A DNA stretch of 64,000 bases. Origin: Megaustenia siamemsis. Taxonomy: Eukaryota > Mollusca > Gastropoda > Stylommatophora > Ariophantidae. This document shows, in pieces, positions 33,385-45,425 of the stretch. A model generated the notes under the pieces. That model saw only the letters and a program-made list of their open reading frames with translations. It searched no databases and was not told the origin of the DNA. Made by a program: the position numbers and the translations under genes. Position 1 is the first letter of the stretch. The number at the start of each line of letters is the position of its first letter. The DNA is taken from contig JAVIAB010000051.1 in NCBI GenBank assembly GCA_032433765.1, forward strand, positions 51,362,030 to 51,426,029, read 5' to 3'.

Positions 33385-34880
33385 TTGCCATTAAAAATAA
33401 TAATTGTTCTGAAAACATCTATAGACTACTTTGTCTGATCTGTCATGATTATACTTTTCTCTCTCCCTCTCTTTCTTGTCTTTTATCATAAGGTACATCA
33501 AAGCCTCGAGGTAAAAATGGAGTGTTCGAGAAAAAGCTCTGCATTTTGCTTTATATTTCATATTAATAGTCTTTTTATTAACCCATAGTTTTCCGGGTCC
33601 TCCTTCCATTTTATTCTTATTGTTATTAAAACAACGCTAGTGGTGGTATTTTGTCCGAGCGTGGTCTTGTTGCTTAGCCGAACCATTTTCTTTTGTGTTT
33701 CTTGAAGTAAAGTAATAATTTTAAGAGAAACATACCCTGTTATAACGGATTTTCCTGTTTTCGGCTGTCAGTGTCCAAGCTTGACTTTAGTAATACAGTG
33801 CGAAAGTAAAAAATGTGATATAATGTGTGTTTTTTTCCGTGTCGATTGTCGCCCATTGATTTTTGCAGGATTCGCGCCAGTTGTTCGATTTTTTTTTAAA
33901 ATTTGCATTATTATTCTTCATTATTAACTATTACTGTTTCGATGCGTTATGTTCTAAGTAACTTTGTTTCCCAAGTATTTGAAAACTTCCACCTGTTTCA
34001 ATTTTTTGCGCTTGACAGAATTTAATGGAAAGTGAGAAGATCGCTGCAGAACAGATCGTGTTCTGTGCATGTGAAATGCTTGTGTTTTCTTTTCCTTAAG
34101 AGGTGTACGTCGTAAAAACTCTCGTGCTTGTTGGTGAGTGGCGAACACTTTATCATGTTTTAATTTACTTCGAACAGCTAGCAGTAAAGTTGGGCACCTT
34201 TTGATTACTCAGAAATTGTATAATTGTCTTTATTTAACTCGTGCTATTGCATTGACAAAGCAAATGCTATGTTTGACGAGGCCAAACGAGGGTTTTAATT
34301 CTGTGGCATGATTTTGAGTGAACACAGATACAGAATCGACACAAGGAATGTCTATATAAGTACGCTTCTTTCATTATTTCATTCTTTTATTGGTTGCAGT
34401 CACTGGGGAATGTTCTTGGCTAACTCGTGTGATTTACAATGCTAAGTCAACCATCGATTTAGTTCCCGAAAGACCTAACTGTTTTATTTGCTTCAATGAG
34501 AGGTAAAATAAATCCCTAATCTGCATAATACATTTATTCCCAGTGTCTGGGCACGCCACAGCTCCCTTCTCATAATTCCAATCATAATTCCCTTGGACAG
34601 ACCACTATAAATGAGACAAGGATGTATTAGATCAGTTTGTTTATACTAAATTATCCTATGTAGACCTAAATGTGTAGTCAACTTGTAACATCTAATTGAT
34701 GAAATATTTTTAAACAAGTGAAACATTTCAAACAAACATTTGTTGGAGGAATTTGGAATTTGTTTAGCAGATTTTTATAAAATAAAGAAAGACATTTGCT
34801 TAAACAGTTTTTTTGCTAGTATGTATTAGAACTATTATTAGTCGAGATTTGTTGGAACAATTTCTATATATTACTTACTG
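32542..34880. other. Mostly unassigned; small simple repeats and one LINE scrap
   Basis: Holds three copies of a 20-bp unit (TCTACTCTCTAGGGACTTCT, 33237-33297), an A/TA tract (33322-33384) and, on the minus strand at about 33954-34015, a short peptide LKQVEVFKYLG that matches the RT post-catalytic strand of the LINEs here. Nothing else recognised. Confidence 0.5.
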
Positions 34881-35500
34881 AGATAGAAGGATAAGGTGAC
34901 AAACAAGGTCATGACTCGCACAGGCCTCCCGAACATCTACACACTGCTCAAACAACGTAGGCTACGCTGGCTTGGCCACGTACACAGTATGAAAGATGGC
35001 CGCATACCAAAAGACATGCTCTACGGACAACTGGCAGATGGCAAAAGGATTAGAGGGCGCCCAAAACTTCGATTTGTAGACGGGTGTAAACGCGACATGA
35101 AGACTCTGAACATCAACTCTGCAGACTGGGAAGACATAGCTGCATACCGTAATCTCTGGAAACACACTCTAAAGGTTCACCTCAAAATAGAAGCAGACAG
35201 ATTCATAGAAAAAATAGAACTCACGGCGAAAGGAAAATAAAGAAAAAATAACATTTCTAGGGGCTCTGAAAAATCCATAGTCAACTTTGACTGACGGAGG
35301 CTACTACGAATTCTTACTGGGAACATTTGTTTCTACGTTTTTTATGCTCGTATATTACTTACTGAAAAGTATCGTTGAAGTAATTTCTATATATTACTTA
35401 CTGAGAATATTTTATGGAACAGTTTTGATACTTAACATTACTTACTGCGAACAGTTGCTGAAACAATTTTATGCTCGTACATTACTTACTGACAAATTTG
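34830..35500. repeat. Degenerate 39-44-bp tandem array interrupted by LINE family F
   Basis: Units ending ATTACTTACTG recur at about 34868, then at 35354, 35393, 35437 and 35481, with intervening TTGTTGGAACAATTT-like sequence. The block 34885-35290 between them is a LINE 3' end. The array therefore existed before the insertion. Confidence 0.6.
34885..35290 (+). mobile_element. LINE family F, 3' fragment
   Basis: Open block 34896-35240: TRTGLPNIYTLLKQRRLRW, LGHVHSMKDGRIPKDMLYG, KRIRGRPKLRFVDGCKRDMK and WEDIAAYRNLWK. This is the C-terminal end of another non-LTR polymerase family, found only once here. It is 5'-truncated with a readable frame, hence fairly young. The 3' end is near GACTGACGGAGG. 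Confidence 0.8.
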
Positions 35501-35560
35501 TTGAACAATTGATTTACAGCATTGTCACAAGGGAAACATGGGAAATAAACTGTTATTTGG

Positions 35561-35630
35561 AACAATCTTTTACAATCTTTTACAATCTTTTACAATCTTT
35601 TACAATCTTTTACAATCTTTTACAATCTTT
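35561..35630. repeat. 10-bp tandem array, 7 copies
   Basis: Seven units of TACAATCTTT; the first begins AACAATCTTT. Confidence 0.97.
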
Positions 35631-36523
35631 CAAGTGAAAAATCAGTACAAAGTCTCAGTGGAACGTCAAAAGTATATTGTGAAAAACGTTAATTAAGTTA
35701 AGTGGGAGAAAACCCTGTTGTCTGACCAGAACAAATCGTGGCGACTGCACTGAACCTGCAATCTTTTTATCTTCAGCTCCATAGTTAACCCTCAGAACAT
35801 TTTACAAAATGGATAATCTTCGTAATCTCATTAAGGCAAAATATAACCTTCGCTTTGATAAAGTATTCTTTAGCGCTAACTAATATAGCTCAATAAGCAA
35901 GCCAGTGACGTCAGCACTAGAAACGATCATTATATATTTGTGTATATAAAATAAATGATTAAAAAAATGTATTAAATTATGTGGGCTGGAAAGCGCTTTT
36001 ATACACAAGAGCAAGAAAGGGAAGCTTCTGTTTGATGTCTGTTACATAAATAGATAGTTCGAACTGTCTGCAGTTATTTTCTTTTGAAATTGCATAATGC
36101 AATCAAGAGATTGGCTAACCCTCTGTTGCAAATGTCTGAACTTAATAGGGACAGTTCTTAGAGATTTCTATCACGTTATGAGATATAAAGAAAAGTATAA
36201 AGTATTTTTATTCAACACAAATTTCACAATTTTTAGCGCAAACCCGGAAGTTCATTTTAACATAAATATACATGGAAATAAATGTAAATAATTGGCTAGT
36301 ACGTCCGTCTGCTGACAAGGTCGATCCGAGTTTAATTCCCAGATTTATGGAGGTTCTCGCACCCCCCCCTCCCTCCCCCCTTGAAATCACCCCCTTCTTG
36401 GTCTGCCCCACGATGCTTTTCATGCATACGATTGTGTTATTGACAGCAAATGCGTGACGTATTTACGCAACAAATTGGAGTAGGTAACGTTGTGATGCGA
36501 TAAAGCAGATGAACAGGGAACGA
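35631..36523. other. Unassigned sequence; weak tRNA-like patch near 36290-36345
   Basis: 36290-36345 has GGCTAGTACGTCC and GAGTTTAATTCCC, spaced like A and B boxes, followed by C-rich sequence. It may be a SINE head, not established. Nothing else recognised. Confidence 0.3.
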
Positions 36524-37064
36524 GGTGAACACAGTGTATTATGACAGCTTCACAGGAGAGGTGAACACAGTGTATTGTGACAGCTTCACAGGAGAGGTGA
36601 ACACAGTGTATTGTGACAGCTTCACAGGAGAGGTGAACACAGTGTATTGTGACAGCTTCACAGGAGAGGTGAACACAGTGTATTATGACAGCTTCACAGG
36701 AGAGGTGAACACAGTGTATTATGACAGCTTCACAGGAGAGGTGAACACAGTGTATTATGACAGCTTCACAGGAGAGATGAACACAGTGTATTATGACAGC
36801 TTCACAGGAGAGGTGAACACAGTGTATTATGACAGCTTCACAGGAGAGGTGAACACAGTGTATTATGACAGCTTCACAGGAGAGGTGAACACAGTGTATT
36901 ATGGCAGCTTCACAGGAGAGGTGAACACAGTGTATTATGACAGCTTCACAGGAGAGGTGAACACAGTGTATTATGACAGCTTCACAGGAGAGGTGAACAC
37001 AGTGTATTATGACAGCTTCACAGGAGAGGTGAACACAGTGTATTATGACAGCTTCACAGGAGAG
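36524..37064. repeat. 36-bp tandem array, 15 copies
   Basis: The unit is GTGAACACAGTGTATTATGA plus CAGCTTCACAGGAGAG, 15 copies with very few substitutions (TATTATG against TATTGTG in units 2-4). The period of 12 codons gives open frames on both strands (184 and 227 codons), which are not evidence of a protein. Confidence 0.96.
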
Positions 37065-39612
37065 AACAAAGTAAAATAAAAAACGATGGCGTATCGGCCT
37101 CACATACTGCCTACTTCAGATACAAACACACAGAACGCAACAAGATAAATGTACAGATATCTAACTGTGTCATAGGAAGTAAGTGAAAATAGTGCAGTAT
37201 GTGTGTGGATGTGTATAAGCGTGTACGCATCTAATTTTTTTTTTTTTTTTTTTTTTGGTGGCCTTTCGGGCGCATTAATGCTCATATAAATGTGTCCATG
37301 TTTTCGTGCATTGACCTGTATATATTGTAAAAGATGCGATAGAAAAAAGGCTGCTTTGTTGTATCATTACAAATACTAAAGAAACTACTAAAGAAGCACT
37401 TTAAACAATCTTTGGAATGAAAAAAGGGAAATGTTTATGATTTTGTGTAATCTCTGTGTCACCTCTTCGTTATCTTTTTCTTGACCACATTTGGCTGGTA
37501 AAATTGTAGAGTAAAACAAAGTCCTTCTACTTCATGCTGTCCGTGGAAATCATTTGCAGAATACCCCGTATCAGGTCTACACCATTCATGACTGTTTCTG
37601 TAGCTATCCACTGGGTGTTTCGCACTTCCTTCAGTGTATATTTCATAGCAACTTTTGTGAAAGCTTCTGGATAATTTCTAAGCGCATAACCTATTCAGTT
37701 TTATCGTCTAACTGATATTATTGTATGCATCTCTTTTTGTTTGTTCCTTCTGTGCATTTTTTTTTGCTGAGTTCTTGTTCCTTTTTTAGTTTCATGTGCT
37801 GCTTTGGAGACTATCACTGCTTCTGTATCATAGCCCCGACTTCTGTTTCGCTGCCATTCCACTTCGAATACGATTTTATCCAAATAAAGCTTCTGATTCA
37901 ACGAATACGACTTCACATTCATAATGCAAGAACTTAACGACACTGTGGGGAAACAAATACAGAAATAAGCAGAGAGCTGAGACTGTTAAGACAAACTGTC
38001 ATTGCGGTATTGATCCTGTTTGCTTTGGGAACTGTCTGGGGTTTATATGAAGCTGATTAACCAAGGCAGTATGTCCAATGCAGTCACCGTGAAGTATTCA
38101 TAATATGATGTCCTTTTTTTACCTTCCCCAAAAGAGAAAAATGAAACACTGACCTTTCATCGAATCCGATTTAATCTTATTTTGATTGGTAGAGTTTTAT
38201 CCCTTCTTCTAACCGCCACTCCAAGCTGTTTATGATTTATATCTAAGACCCTGACTATTGAAGCACTCTCTTTGAGTTTTATGTTACACGATCGAAGTTT
38301 TTGCGCCAGTAGTCCAAGAACTCAGTTTGGGTAGGTAGAGCATCCATTTCTATCGGAGGCGGACAATAAACCTTTGCTCTCAATTAAAAGTTGCAAACGT
38401 TAAAGCCAAAGCTTCCCAATTTAAAAACAAAAGATTAGGATGCCCTGAGCAAAGTTATAAATTAAAACTCTATCTATCATTGACAAAATTAGCAGTTAAT
38501 TTTCTGAAAGTACTTCAGGTTACCTGTGCACAGAGTTCGTGCGCTTTAATTAGATCTTGATGTGTGTTGTGCAAGAAAGAAATTGATGCTACTGGACATT
38601 GTTCGAGTCTGCAAATATACATACAAATGGAATACATCCTGTGGGGAGATACAAAGAATTCCTGTATTCATCATTCTAAGATTCTTTTCATAGTAACTAA
38701 ATGAAAAGACTGAGACAATAAGTATATAGATTATTATGAAAAGTGATGAAAAAAAAACATAAGAAATAGCATAAAAGAAAAATTTTACTATGGAAAAAAA
38801 TCCCAAATTAGATGTTAATCTGCAACAGAGAAAGACGCGAGACACCACAATATAGATTGCTTTGTTCATTTTAGTGCGTGACGTGATAGTTTAGCAGAAT
38901 TAATCATAGGATGATTTGCAAACATCGTGTGGCAGTTGCTATCCAAGATCGACATAAGTCTGCTTTAAAACCGTTTACAAAAACGTAAATGCCACATATA
39001 CATATCCTATTCACAATGTCAGTGTTTTGTGTCACTTTTAAACCTCAAGTCTTGCCATATTGCAAAATTCCAAAATATTTTGCTGTCGTTCCTGTGGTAA
39101 AATTAATAGCTCCATGGCTTGTGTACATAAGCTGAACAGAATAATCACATGGGAAATGATGCATTAAACATTTAATGAATTCTTATGGACATTTCAAATC
39201 TGCGTAGAAAGGTAATCTTTTAACAGAATTTCTCTTCTCAGATATACATAGCCATAAACTTGATAAGATGAGGATATAGGATTTTTTTTTTAAACTTACG
39301 GCGCATTATTTTGGTGATATGATCAAAATTACTCATCGTCATTCTGTCTACACGAACATGATGTTCCTATTAATGGGTTGGTTAACCTGTCGATTGAGAT
39401 CGAATTCGATATTTTGTCCTTAGGAAATCCCTTTCCTAACCATTTCTCTATCCTTGCACCTTGTGCTTGTAGGGCAACAACAACATGCTACCATCTTATT
39501 CGATTCGTGGCCATCTTTTGTATTGTAGATATAGTCAAATCCAGAACCACATCTCTTTCGTATTGTCTTTAGTCTACCTTTCTTTCACCTCACTTTAGAG
39601 TTTTCTGTGTCG
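37065..39612. other. Unassigned sequence
   Basis: About 2.5 kb with a T-run at 37235-37256 and no recognisable gene, RNA or element. It is the longest stretch here without an identified repeat. Confidence 0.4.
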
Positions 39613-40615
39613 TAGTGTTTCTTTATCTTTTCTACTGTATGACAGTGCACGTCAATGTTTCTTTATCTCTTCTACTGTATGACAGTGCATGTCAATGTTT
39701 CTTTATCTTTTCTACTGTATGACAGTGCATGTCAATGTTTCTTTATCTCTTCTACTGTATGACAGTGCATGTCAATGTTTCTTTATCTTTTCTACTGTAT
39801 GACAGTGCATGTCAATGTTTCTTTATCTCTTCTACTGTATGACAGTGCATGTCAATGTTTCTTTATCTTTTCTACTGTATGACAGTGCACGTCAATGTTT
39901 CTTCATCTCTTCTACTGTATGACAGTGCACGTCAATGTTTCTTTATCTTTTCTACTGTATGACAGTGCACGTCAATGTTTCTTTATCTTTTCTACTGTAT
40001 GACAGTGCACGTCAATGTTTCTTTATCTTTTCTACTGTATGACAGTGCACGTCAATGTTTCTTTATCTTTTCTACTGTATGACAGTGCACGTCAATGTTT
40101 CTTTATCTTTTCTACTGTATGACAGTGCACGTCAATGTTTCTTTATCTTTTCTACTGTATGACAGTGCACGTCAATGTTTCTTTATCTTTTCTACTGTAT
40201 GACAGTGCACGTCAATGTTTCTTTATCTTTTCTACTGTATGACAGTGCACGTCAATGTTTCTTTATCTTTTCTACTGTATGACAGTGCACGTCAATGTTT
40301 CTTTATCTTTTCTACTGTATGACAGTGCACGTCAATGTTTCTTTATCTCTTCTACTGTATGACAGTGCACGTCAATGTTTCTTTATCTCTTCTACTGTAT
40401 GACAGTGCACGTCAATGTTTCTTCATCTGTTCTACTGTATGATCGTCTATGTCAATGTTTCTTAATTTATTCTACTGTGTCGCAGTACACGCCATTATTT
40501 CCTTTTCTCTTCTATTGAATGACAGTGCATTGTTGTTGTTTTTTTAACCTCTTCTGCTATGACGCCGTACATGTCAATGTTTCTTTTTTCCCACTGTCGT
40601 TGTATAGTAGTGCAC
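39613..40615. repeat. 40-bp tandem array, about 20 regular copies plus a decayed right edge
   Basis: The unit CTTTATCTNTTCTACTGTAT plus GACAGTGCAYGTCAATGTTT is regular from 39621 to 40420. On the left, units alternate CTTTATCTTT and CTTTATCTCT, an 80-bp dimer; the centre is uniform CTTTATCTTT. GTGCAT dominates the left and GTGCAC the centre and right. To the right of 40420 units decay, with recognisable pieces to about 40615. Confidence 0.96.
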
Positions 40616-41330
40616 ATTGTTGTTTCATAATCCGTCTATTAAATAGCAATTTAAAACGCTATTAATAATTCCCGTTGTCCAACAAGTAGATTAACAGATG
40701 TTTTAAGATCACAAGACCGTAGGGTTGACCAAGATATAGACGGTTTAATGGCATTTTAGCAACGCTAGGTAGTTTACCAGCAGGAGAGATTAATAGAAGA
40801 GCAGAAGAAAACAAATTATATCTCCCGTCCGGGCTGAAATGAAAACGAGGAAGGAAAATAGAAGTATGACAGTCGTCATGTCATAGAAGTATGTCATGTT
40901 TTCTTAAAATCTTCCTAGTACCAGACATGTCCAACTTTAGCCATGTCGTTTCTTGGTTTGCTGCGTCATTGTAGATTGTTAATGGTTGGTTATTTATTGG
41001 CCAAAATAACGAGAATGAATTTTGTGTGGTTAATATTTATTGTTTGATATTAAAGCAATTGTTTTCGTATTTTCATTTTTTGTTATTCACCAGAATCCAG
41101 ATTCATAAACCATAAATAGAGAAGACACGTGGAAAGGTAAGATAGTAAAGGAGGACCAGCCCCTGTGATCTAAAGTATATTAAATCGTTTGTGTTGTCAC
41201 AATACGTTTGTTTCTTTGACGTTTTACGATAGAGTGAAGGCAATGATAAAGTGAAGGGACATTCCCACATAGTGCTACCAATGCCAAACATGGTCACGTA
41301 TGGCTAAATACTAAAAAAAAGCCTGTCACC
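40616..41330. other. Unassigned sequence
   Basis: Just right of the array, a short stretch near 40800-40850 with ATTATATCTCCC and TGAAATGAAAACGAGGAAGG resembles the very end of LINE family H (54220-54260). The rest is unassigned. Confidence 0.35.
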
Positions 41331-41334
41331 ACAG

Positions 41335-41695
41335 AGATGAGATATATTTAAAACACGCTGGGGTTGAACAGAAAAGACAGAATCAGAGATGATATTATAA
41401 AAGAAAGAGTAGGAATTGAACCAATCCTAAGCTACGTTCAGAAACAACAAATAAACTGGTTTCCCCATCTAGAAAGAATGTCATGAGATTCATTGCCCTA
41501 TAAAACATATATTAAAAGAGGAGAAGGTAGAAGAACAAGAGGCAGATCCAGAGTAAGATGGACGGACAACATCAAAGAAACGCTACAACATCAACTGGTA
41601 ATAAATGAAGCTGCCAAAAGAGCGACAATAAGAATTTTATATTTCCAACGACACCCAAATGGTTACAAGAGGAAGTAAAGAAAGAAGAAAAGGAA
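41335..41695 (+). mobile_element. LINE family G, 3' fragment
   Basis: Remnant reading DRIRDDIIKERVGIEPI, YVQKQQINWF, LERM, RGEGRRTRGRSRVRWTDNIKE. Same domain order as other LINE C-termini but a distinct sequence. Stops present. Confidence 0.65.
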
Positions 41696-41734
41696 TAACG
41701 ATAATGTGAAGGCGAGTAGTGTGAAGGCTAAACA

Positions 41735-42105
41735 ATATACAGAAAACAGAACAGAAAATTAAAGCTTTTGAAATGTAGATTTATAGAAAAATATGTAGAA
41801 TTGAATGGAATGAAAAGAGAACAAATGATGAAGTTTAAAAACAACTAAAAATTTAAAAAATAACTACTAAACACAAATAGAACAAGACAAATGAAATTTT
41901 TGGAGCATGTTAAAGGACACAACAGTCCACTAAAAGTGATATTTGGAAGGGAAATTACAGGGTAATAGAGGCAGAGGCAGACAAAGACTAACATGGACGA
42001 GTAACATCAAAAGATGGACAAGTCAGCCTATGACAACCTGCACCATCAAAGCAAGAGACACAGCGGGATGGCGCTCCTCGATAGCCAAAATCACTGGAGG
42101 AAGTA
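41735..42105 (+). mobile_element. LINE family E, 3' fragment
   Basis: Same end as 25500-25850: KTEQKIKAFEM, FLEHVKGHNSPLKV, GRGRQRLTWTSNIKRWTSQP and W-RSSIAKI. It is joined directly to a family A2 piece at about 42106 without the GAT tail. Confidence 0.75.
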
Positions 42106-42270
42106 GAAATGTGGTTTTGCAGAAGAATGTTGGGAATACTACGGACAGCTAAGAAGAGTAATGAAAACGATCTGAAAGAGGCCAAAGCAAACATAGAGCT
42201 AATTTCCAATATAAGGAAGAAACAATCATCATTTTTTGGCCATGAAATAAGAAGGAAACAGCATCCGGTG
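42106..42270 (+). mobile_element. LINE family A2, internal fragment
   Basis: Reads EVEMWFCRRMLGILRTAKKSNEND, then KANIELISNIRKKQSSFFGHEIRR. Corresponds to 62905-63100. Truncated at both ends. Confidence 0.8.
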
Positions 42271-42497
42271 ATGAAGATGAATCAGTTCACATGAATTAAG
42301 TTTATGCGGGAAAGCGTTGATGAGCCAGCCAAAGTTCAGCAGACATTAAATGTTCTCTTAGGATCCGAGTTTCTATTCGAGAGGTCATAGATTTTCGACC
42401 AACGCCTTTTTTCCATCTAGATAGTAAATAAACAAAGAATAGAGTGAAGGCCTACATTATAGAATTAGAATAATAATCAGTGATATATAGAATAGAA

Positions 42498-43420
42498 TAA
42501 GTGATCATCATCATCATCAAGTACCAAGCCTGCTGGCGTAGGTGATCATGTATCTCCACAACTTTCGATCACAACAGTTATTTATCATTTCTGTTGTTGA
42601 CCTACTGCTAAGCCATTCTCTTAAAAAAAAAGTAAAGTAAGTACCCCCGTCACGCCAAGTGGCGTATAGGGAATATGGTGTTAGTGACCACAAATTTTAC
42701 AGACCTTCGGCACATGATTTTTGGGGTAATGTGGTCGATATTACGCCCGTGCCGCTTTACAGAAAAAAAATCCGGTACCCATTAAAGGCTGGGTGAACCG
42801 GAAGCCGTCGGTTGGGATCGAACCCTACCTCTTGTCCTTTGTAGTCCAGTTCACTAACCACTGAGCTAACGCGGCTCCCAAGCCATTCTCTTAAGCTCTG
42901 GTATCTTTTCTCTTTGCTTCCCTCTACCATCTGAGGTTAACATTGTTCCCAGATATTTAAATTCATTTGCCTGTTTTAATATTGTTCCATTTGCTTTTAT
43001 TTTGCACTGAGATGATGTCTTTTTCTTTGTTGTTACCATTACCTCTGTCTTTTTGCTATTAAGGCTGAGTCCTTTATTTTTGATTTCTTTCACTATAATG
43101 TCCAACATTTCTTGTAACTCCTTTTCATTCTAAGCGATTAAGACTGTATCATCAGCATACCTTAGATTATTTATATTATGACCTCCGATTGTTATTCCAG
43201 GCATGCCCCTTATGGATCTTAAAATAATCTCACTATAAATATTAAACAAATATGGCGACAGCACACAGCCTTGTCTAACACCCTGTTTTATTTGTTGAAA
43301 CATTCCCAATTGGTTTCCATTTCTTATGGCCGCTGTTTGTTGCCAGTACATGTTCTTTATTATTCTTAGATCTTTGCTGTTTACGTTTATGCTTTCTAAA
43401 ATCTCTAACTATATATGCAT
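42498..43420 (-). mobile_element. LINE family A2 with internal deletion and a SINE-1 insertion
   Basis: Minus-strand 3' end with (ATC)n tail at 42508-42522, interrupted by SINE-1 at 42625-42879, then 43108-42880 (KGLSLNSKKTEVMV, YLGTMLTSDGRG directly joined to KQREKIPE) and 43351-43130 (RT: IKQGVRQGCVLSP, NLRYADDTVLIA, catalytic YADD intact). The jump from TSDGR to KQREKIP skips about 100 residues present in other copies, an internal deletion. Confidence 0.85.
42625..42879 (-). mobile_element. SINE-1 copy 7, inserted in a LINE
   Basis: 255 bp with the 15-bp duplication AAGCCATTCTCTTAA at 42610-42624 and 42880-42894; the duplicated sequence is family A2 coding sequence. Head GGGAGCCGCGTTAGCTCAG on the minus strand. 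Tail T-rich (TACTTTACTTTTTTTT). Confidence 0.96.
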
Positions 43421-43765
43421 GTAATTGAGAAGACAGCTTCTCGAGTGCTACATTCGAGGCACTGCTGTTACTGAAAGGAGCCAAGATCACCATATTTGGT
43501 TTGATAAATAAGCCTACAAGTTGAATAAATTACTTATTCAACATTGTCTTACTAGATAGGAATCCCATGACGGTTAGCACCAAAGTATTAGGAACGGTCG
43601 TCATCCTGATGTCCTGGAATCACTAAATATGATACAAATCGTTTGTCTGCCTGTCTATCTGCCTGACTGTCTGTCTACCTGCCTGCCTGCTTGTCTGTCT
43701 GTCTGACTGTCTGTCTGCCTGTCTGTCTATCTCTATAAATACATACATACATACACACATACATA
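43421..43765. other. Unassigned spacer with (TGTC/TGCC)n microsatellite
   Basis: 43640-43740 is a CTG-T/CTGCC-type simple repeat, followed by an ACATAC repeat; nothing else. Confidence 0.6.
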
Positions 43766-44225
43766 TATATCATCATAAAAGTACCATGCTTGCTGGCGTA
43801 GATGATCATGTCTCTCCACAATTTTCGATCTCGACATTTACCATTTCTGTTGTTGACCTTCTATCCTTTCTCTTTGCTTCCCTCTATCTGTTTGTCCCTC
43901 AATTATCACAGTTGTTTTGTTACAATATACTCCAGCTGTTCCCTTATCATTTCATGGCCAAAAAAAATGATGATTGTTTCTTCCTAATATTGGAAATTAG
44001 CTCTATTTTTGCTTTGGCCTCTTTCAGAACGTTTTCATTACTCTTCTTAGCTGTCCATGGTGTTCTCAACATTCTTCTGTAAAACCACATTTCTAGCCTC
44101 CAGTGATTTTCTTGTCTGTTGTCATATGAACGGTTCTTGAATCACATACATATGTTAAGACTGCTTCTACATAACATTTAAGAACTATTTTTCTGTTTTT
44201 GGTGTCAAAAATGGATTGCGCAGTA

Positions 44226-44267
<42 letters not shown>

Positions 44268-44510
44268 GATAGCTGCTTTTTGCATGAGCCATTCTCCATC
44301 TCCCCCTCTGCTGTACATCGACCATCTGAAGTTAACAACGTTCCCATATATTTAAATCCATTTACCTGTTTTAATATTGCTCCACTTGTCTTTATTGTGC
44401 ATTACGGTGATGTCTTTTTCTTTGTTGTTACCATTACTTCTGTCTTTTTGCTATTAAGACTGAGTCCTTTATTTTTGCTTTTCTTCAATATAATGTCTAA
44501 CATTACATAC
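43766..44510 (-). mobile_element. LINE family A2, degenerate, with a long T-run inside
   Basis: Minus-strand A2 3' region: tail ATCATCAT at 43769, CTCCACAATTTTCGATC block, GKQREKI region, KKQSSFF, MWFYRRM, then RT post-catalytic strands (SDGRC, NKGLSLNSKKTEVM). A run of about 36 T (44231-44266) replaces part of the expected coding sequence between the CYVEAVLT and SDGR parts. ACAT repeats follow at the 5' edge. Confidence 0.8.
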
Positions 44511-44861
44511 ATACATACATGCATTGAGTGAAATAATTAAATACATTAAATACAATTGGTCTATTTTCTCAATTAGTTTAAGGGTTATTGATTAGCTTGT
44601 GTGCTGATCAATGACATATGCGATTATGGTATTTTACATGCTTAGGTATGAGTGTAGTTTCCAACCACCCAAGTCTGGGAACAGAGAGACGATGTTACAT
44701 TAATTTGGCTCACGAATTAGCACTCTTCACTGCTTCTAGACACCGCAGCCAAGGCATTGCTTCCAGCATTCATTTCTCGCCTTCGTGTGTTTGTTGACTG
44801 CGCTTAACGTCTGCAAAGCTTCCCACGTACATGAATTCAAAGTTTAGGGTAAAGCAGCTGC
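44511..44861. other. Unassigned spacer
   Basis: No gene or element recognised. Confidence 0.35.
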
Positions 44862-44945
44862 AACGTATATTGTTCTTGTGTGCGTTTGTGTGTGTGTGTG
44901 TGTGTGTTACCTGTGACAACACAAGCATCTGTATCGTATATTGTT

Positions 44946-44976
<31 letters not shown>

Positions 44977-45425
44977 TTTACCTGAGACAACACAAGCATC
45001 TGTATCGTATATTGTTCTTGTGTGTGTGTGTGAGTGTTGTACCTGTGACAACACAAACAACAGTAACGTATATTGTTCTTGTGTGTTTTACCTGTGACAA
45101 CAAAAGCAGCTGTGTTGCAATGTATGGTGTTCTTATGTGTGTGCGTTTTGCATGCGACAACAACAGCAGCTGTAATGTATATTGTTCTTATGTGTGTATG
45201 TTTTACCTGTGACAAAAAAAAGCAACTCTCTACGTTTATTGTTCTTGTAAGTGCTATTACTTGTGACAACAGGAGCAGGTGTAACATATATTGTTCTTAT
45301 CAGTGTGTTTTACCTGTGACAATAAAAGCAGATGTAACGTATAATATTCTTGTAAATGTGTTTTACCTGTGATAACACGAGCAGCCGTAACGTATAATAT
45401 TCTTGTCAGTGTGTTTTACCCGTGA
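44862..45425. repeat. Tandem array with drifting period (52-74 bp), 10 units
   Basis: Units begin ACGTATATTGTTCTTG and end in TTTTACCTGTGACAACA-type sequence. Starts at about 44862, 44936, 45006, 45066, 45121, 45175, 45231, 45284, 45338 and 45390. Left units are longer because they contain (GT)n runs of 8-14 repeats; right units have few GT. Long frames on both strands (Cys-Val runs) are artefacts. Confidence 0.93.

Noticed and set aside
36420..37103. 227- and 184-codon repetitive ORFs in the 36-bp array
   Set aside because: Same period artefact; both strands are open and the array is noncoding in context.
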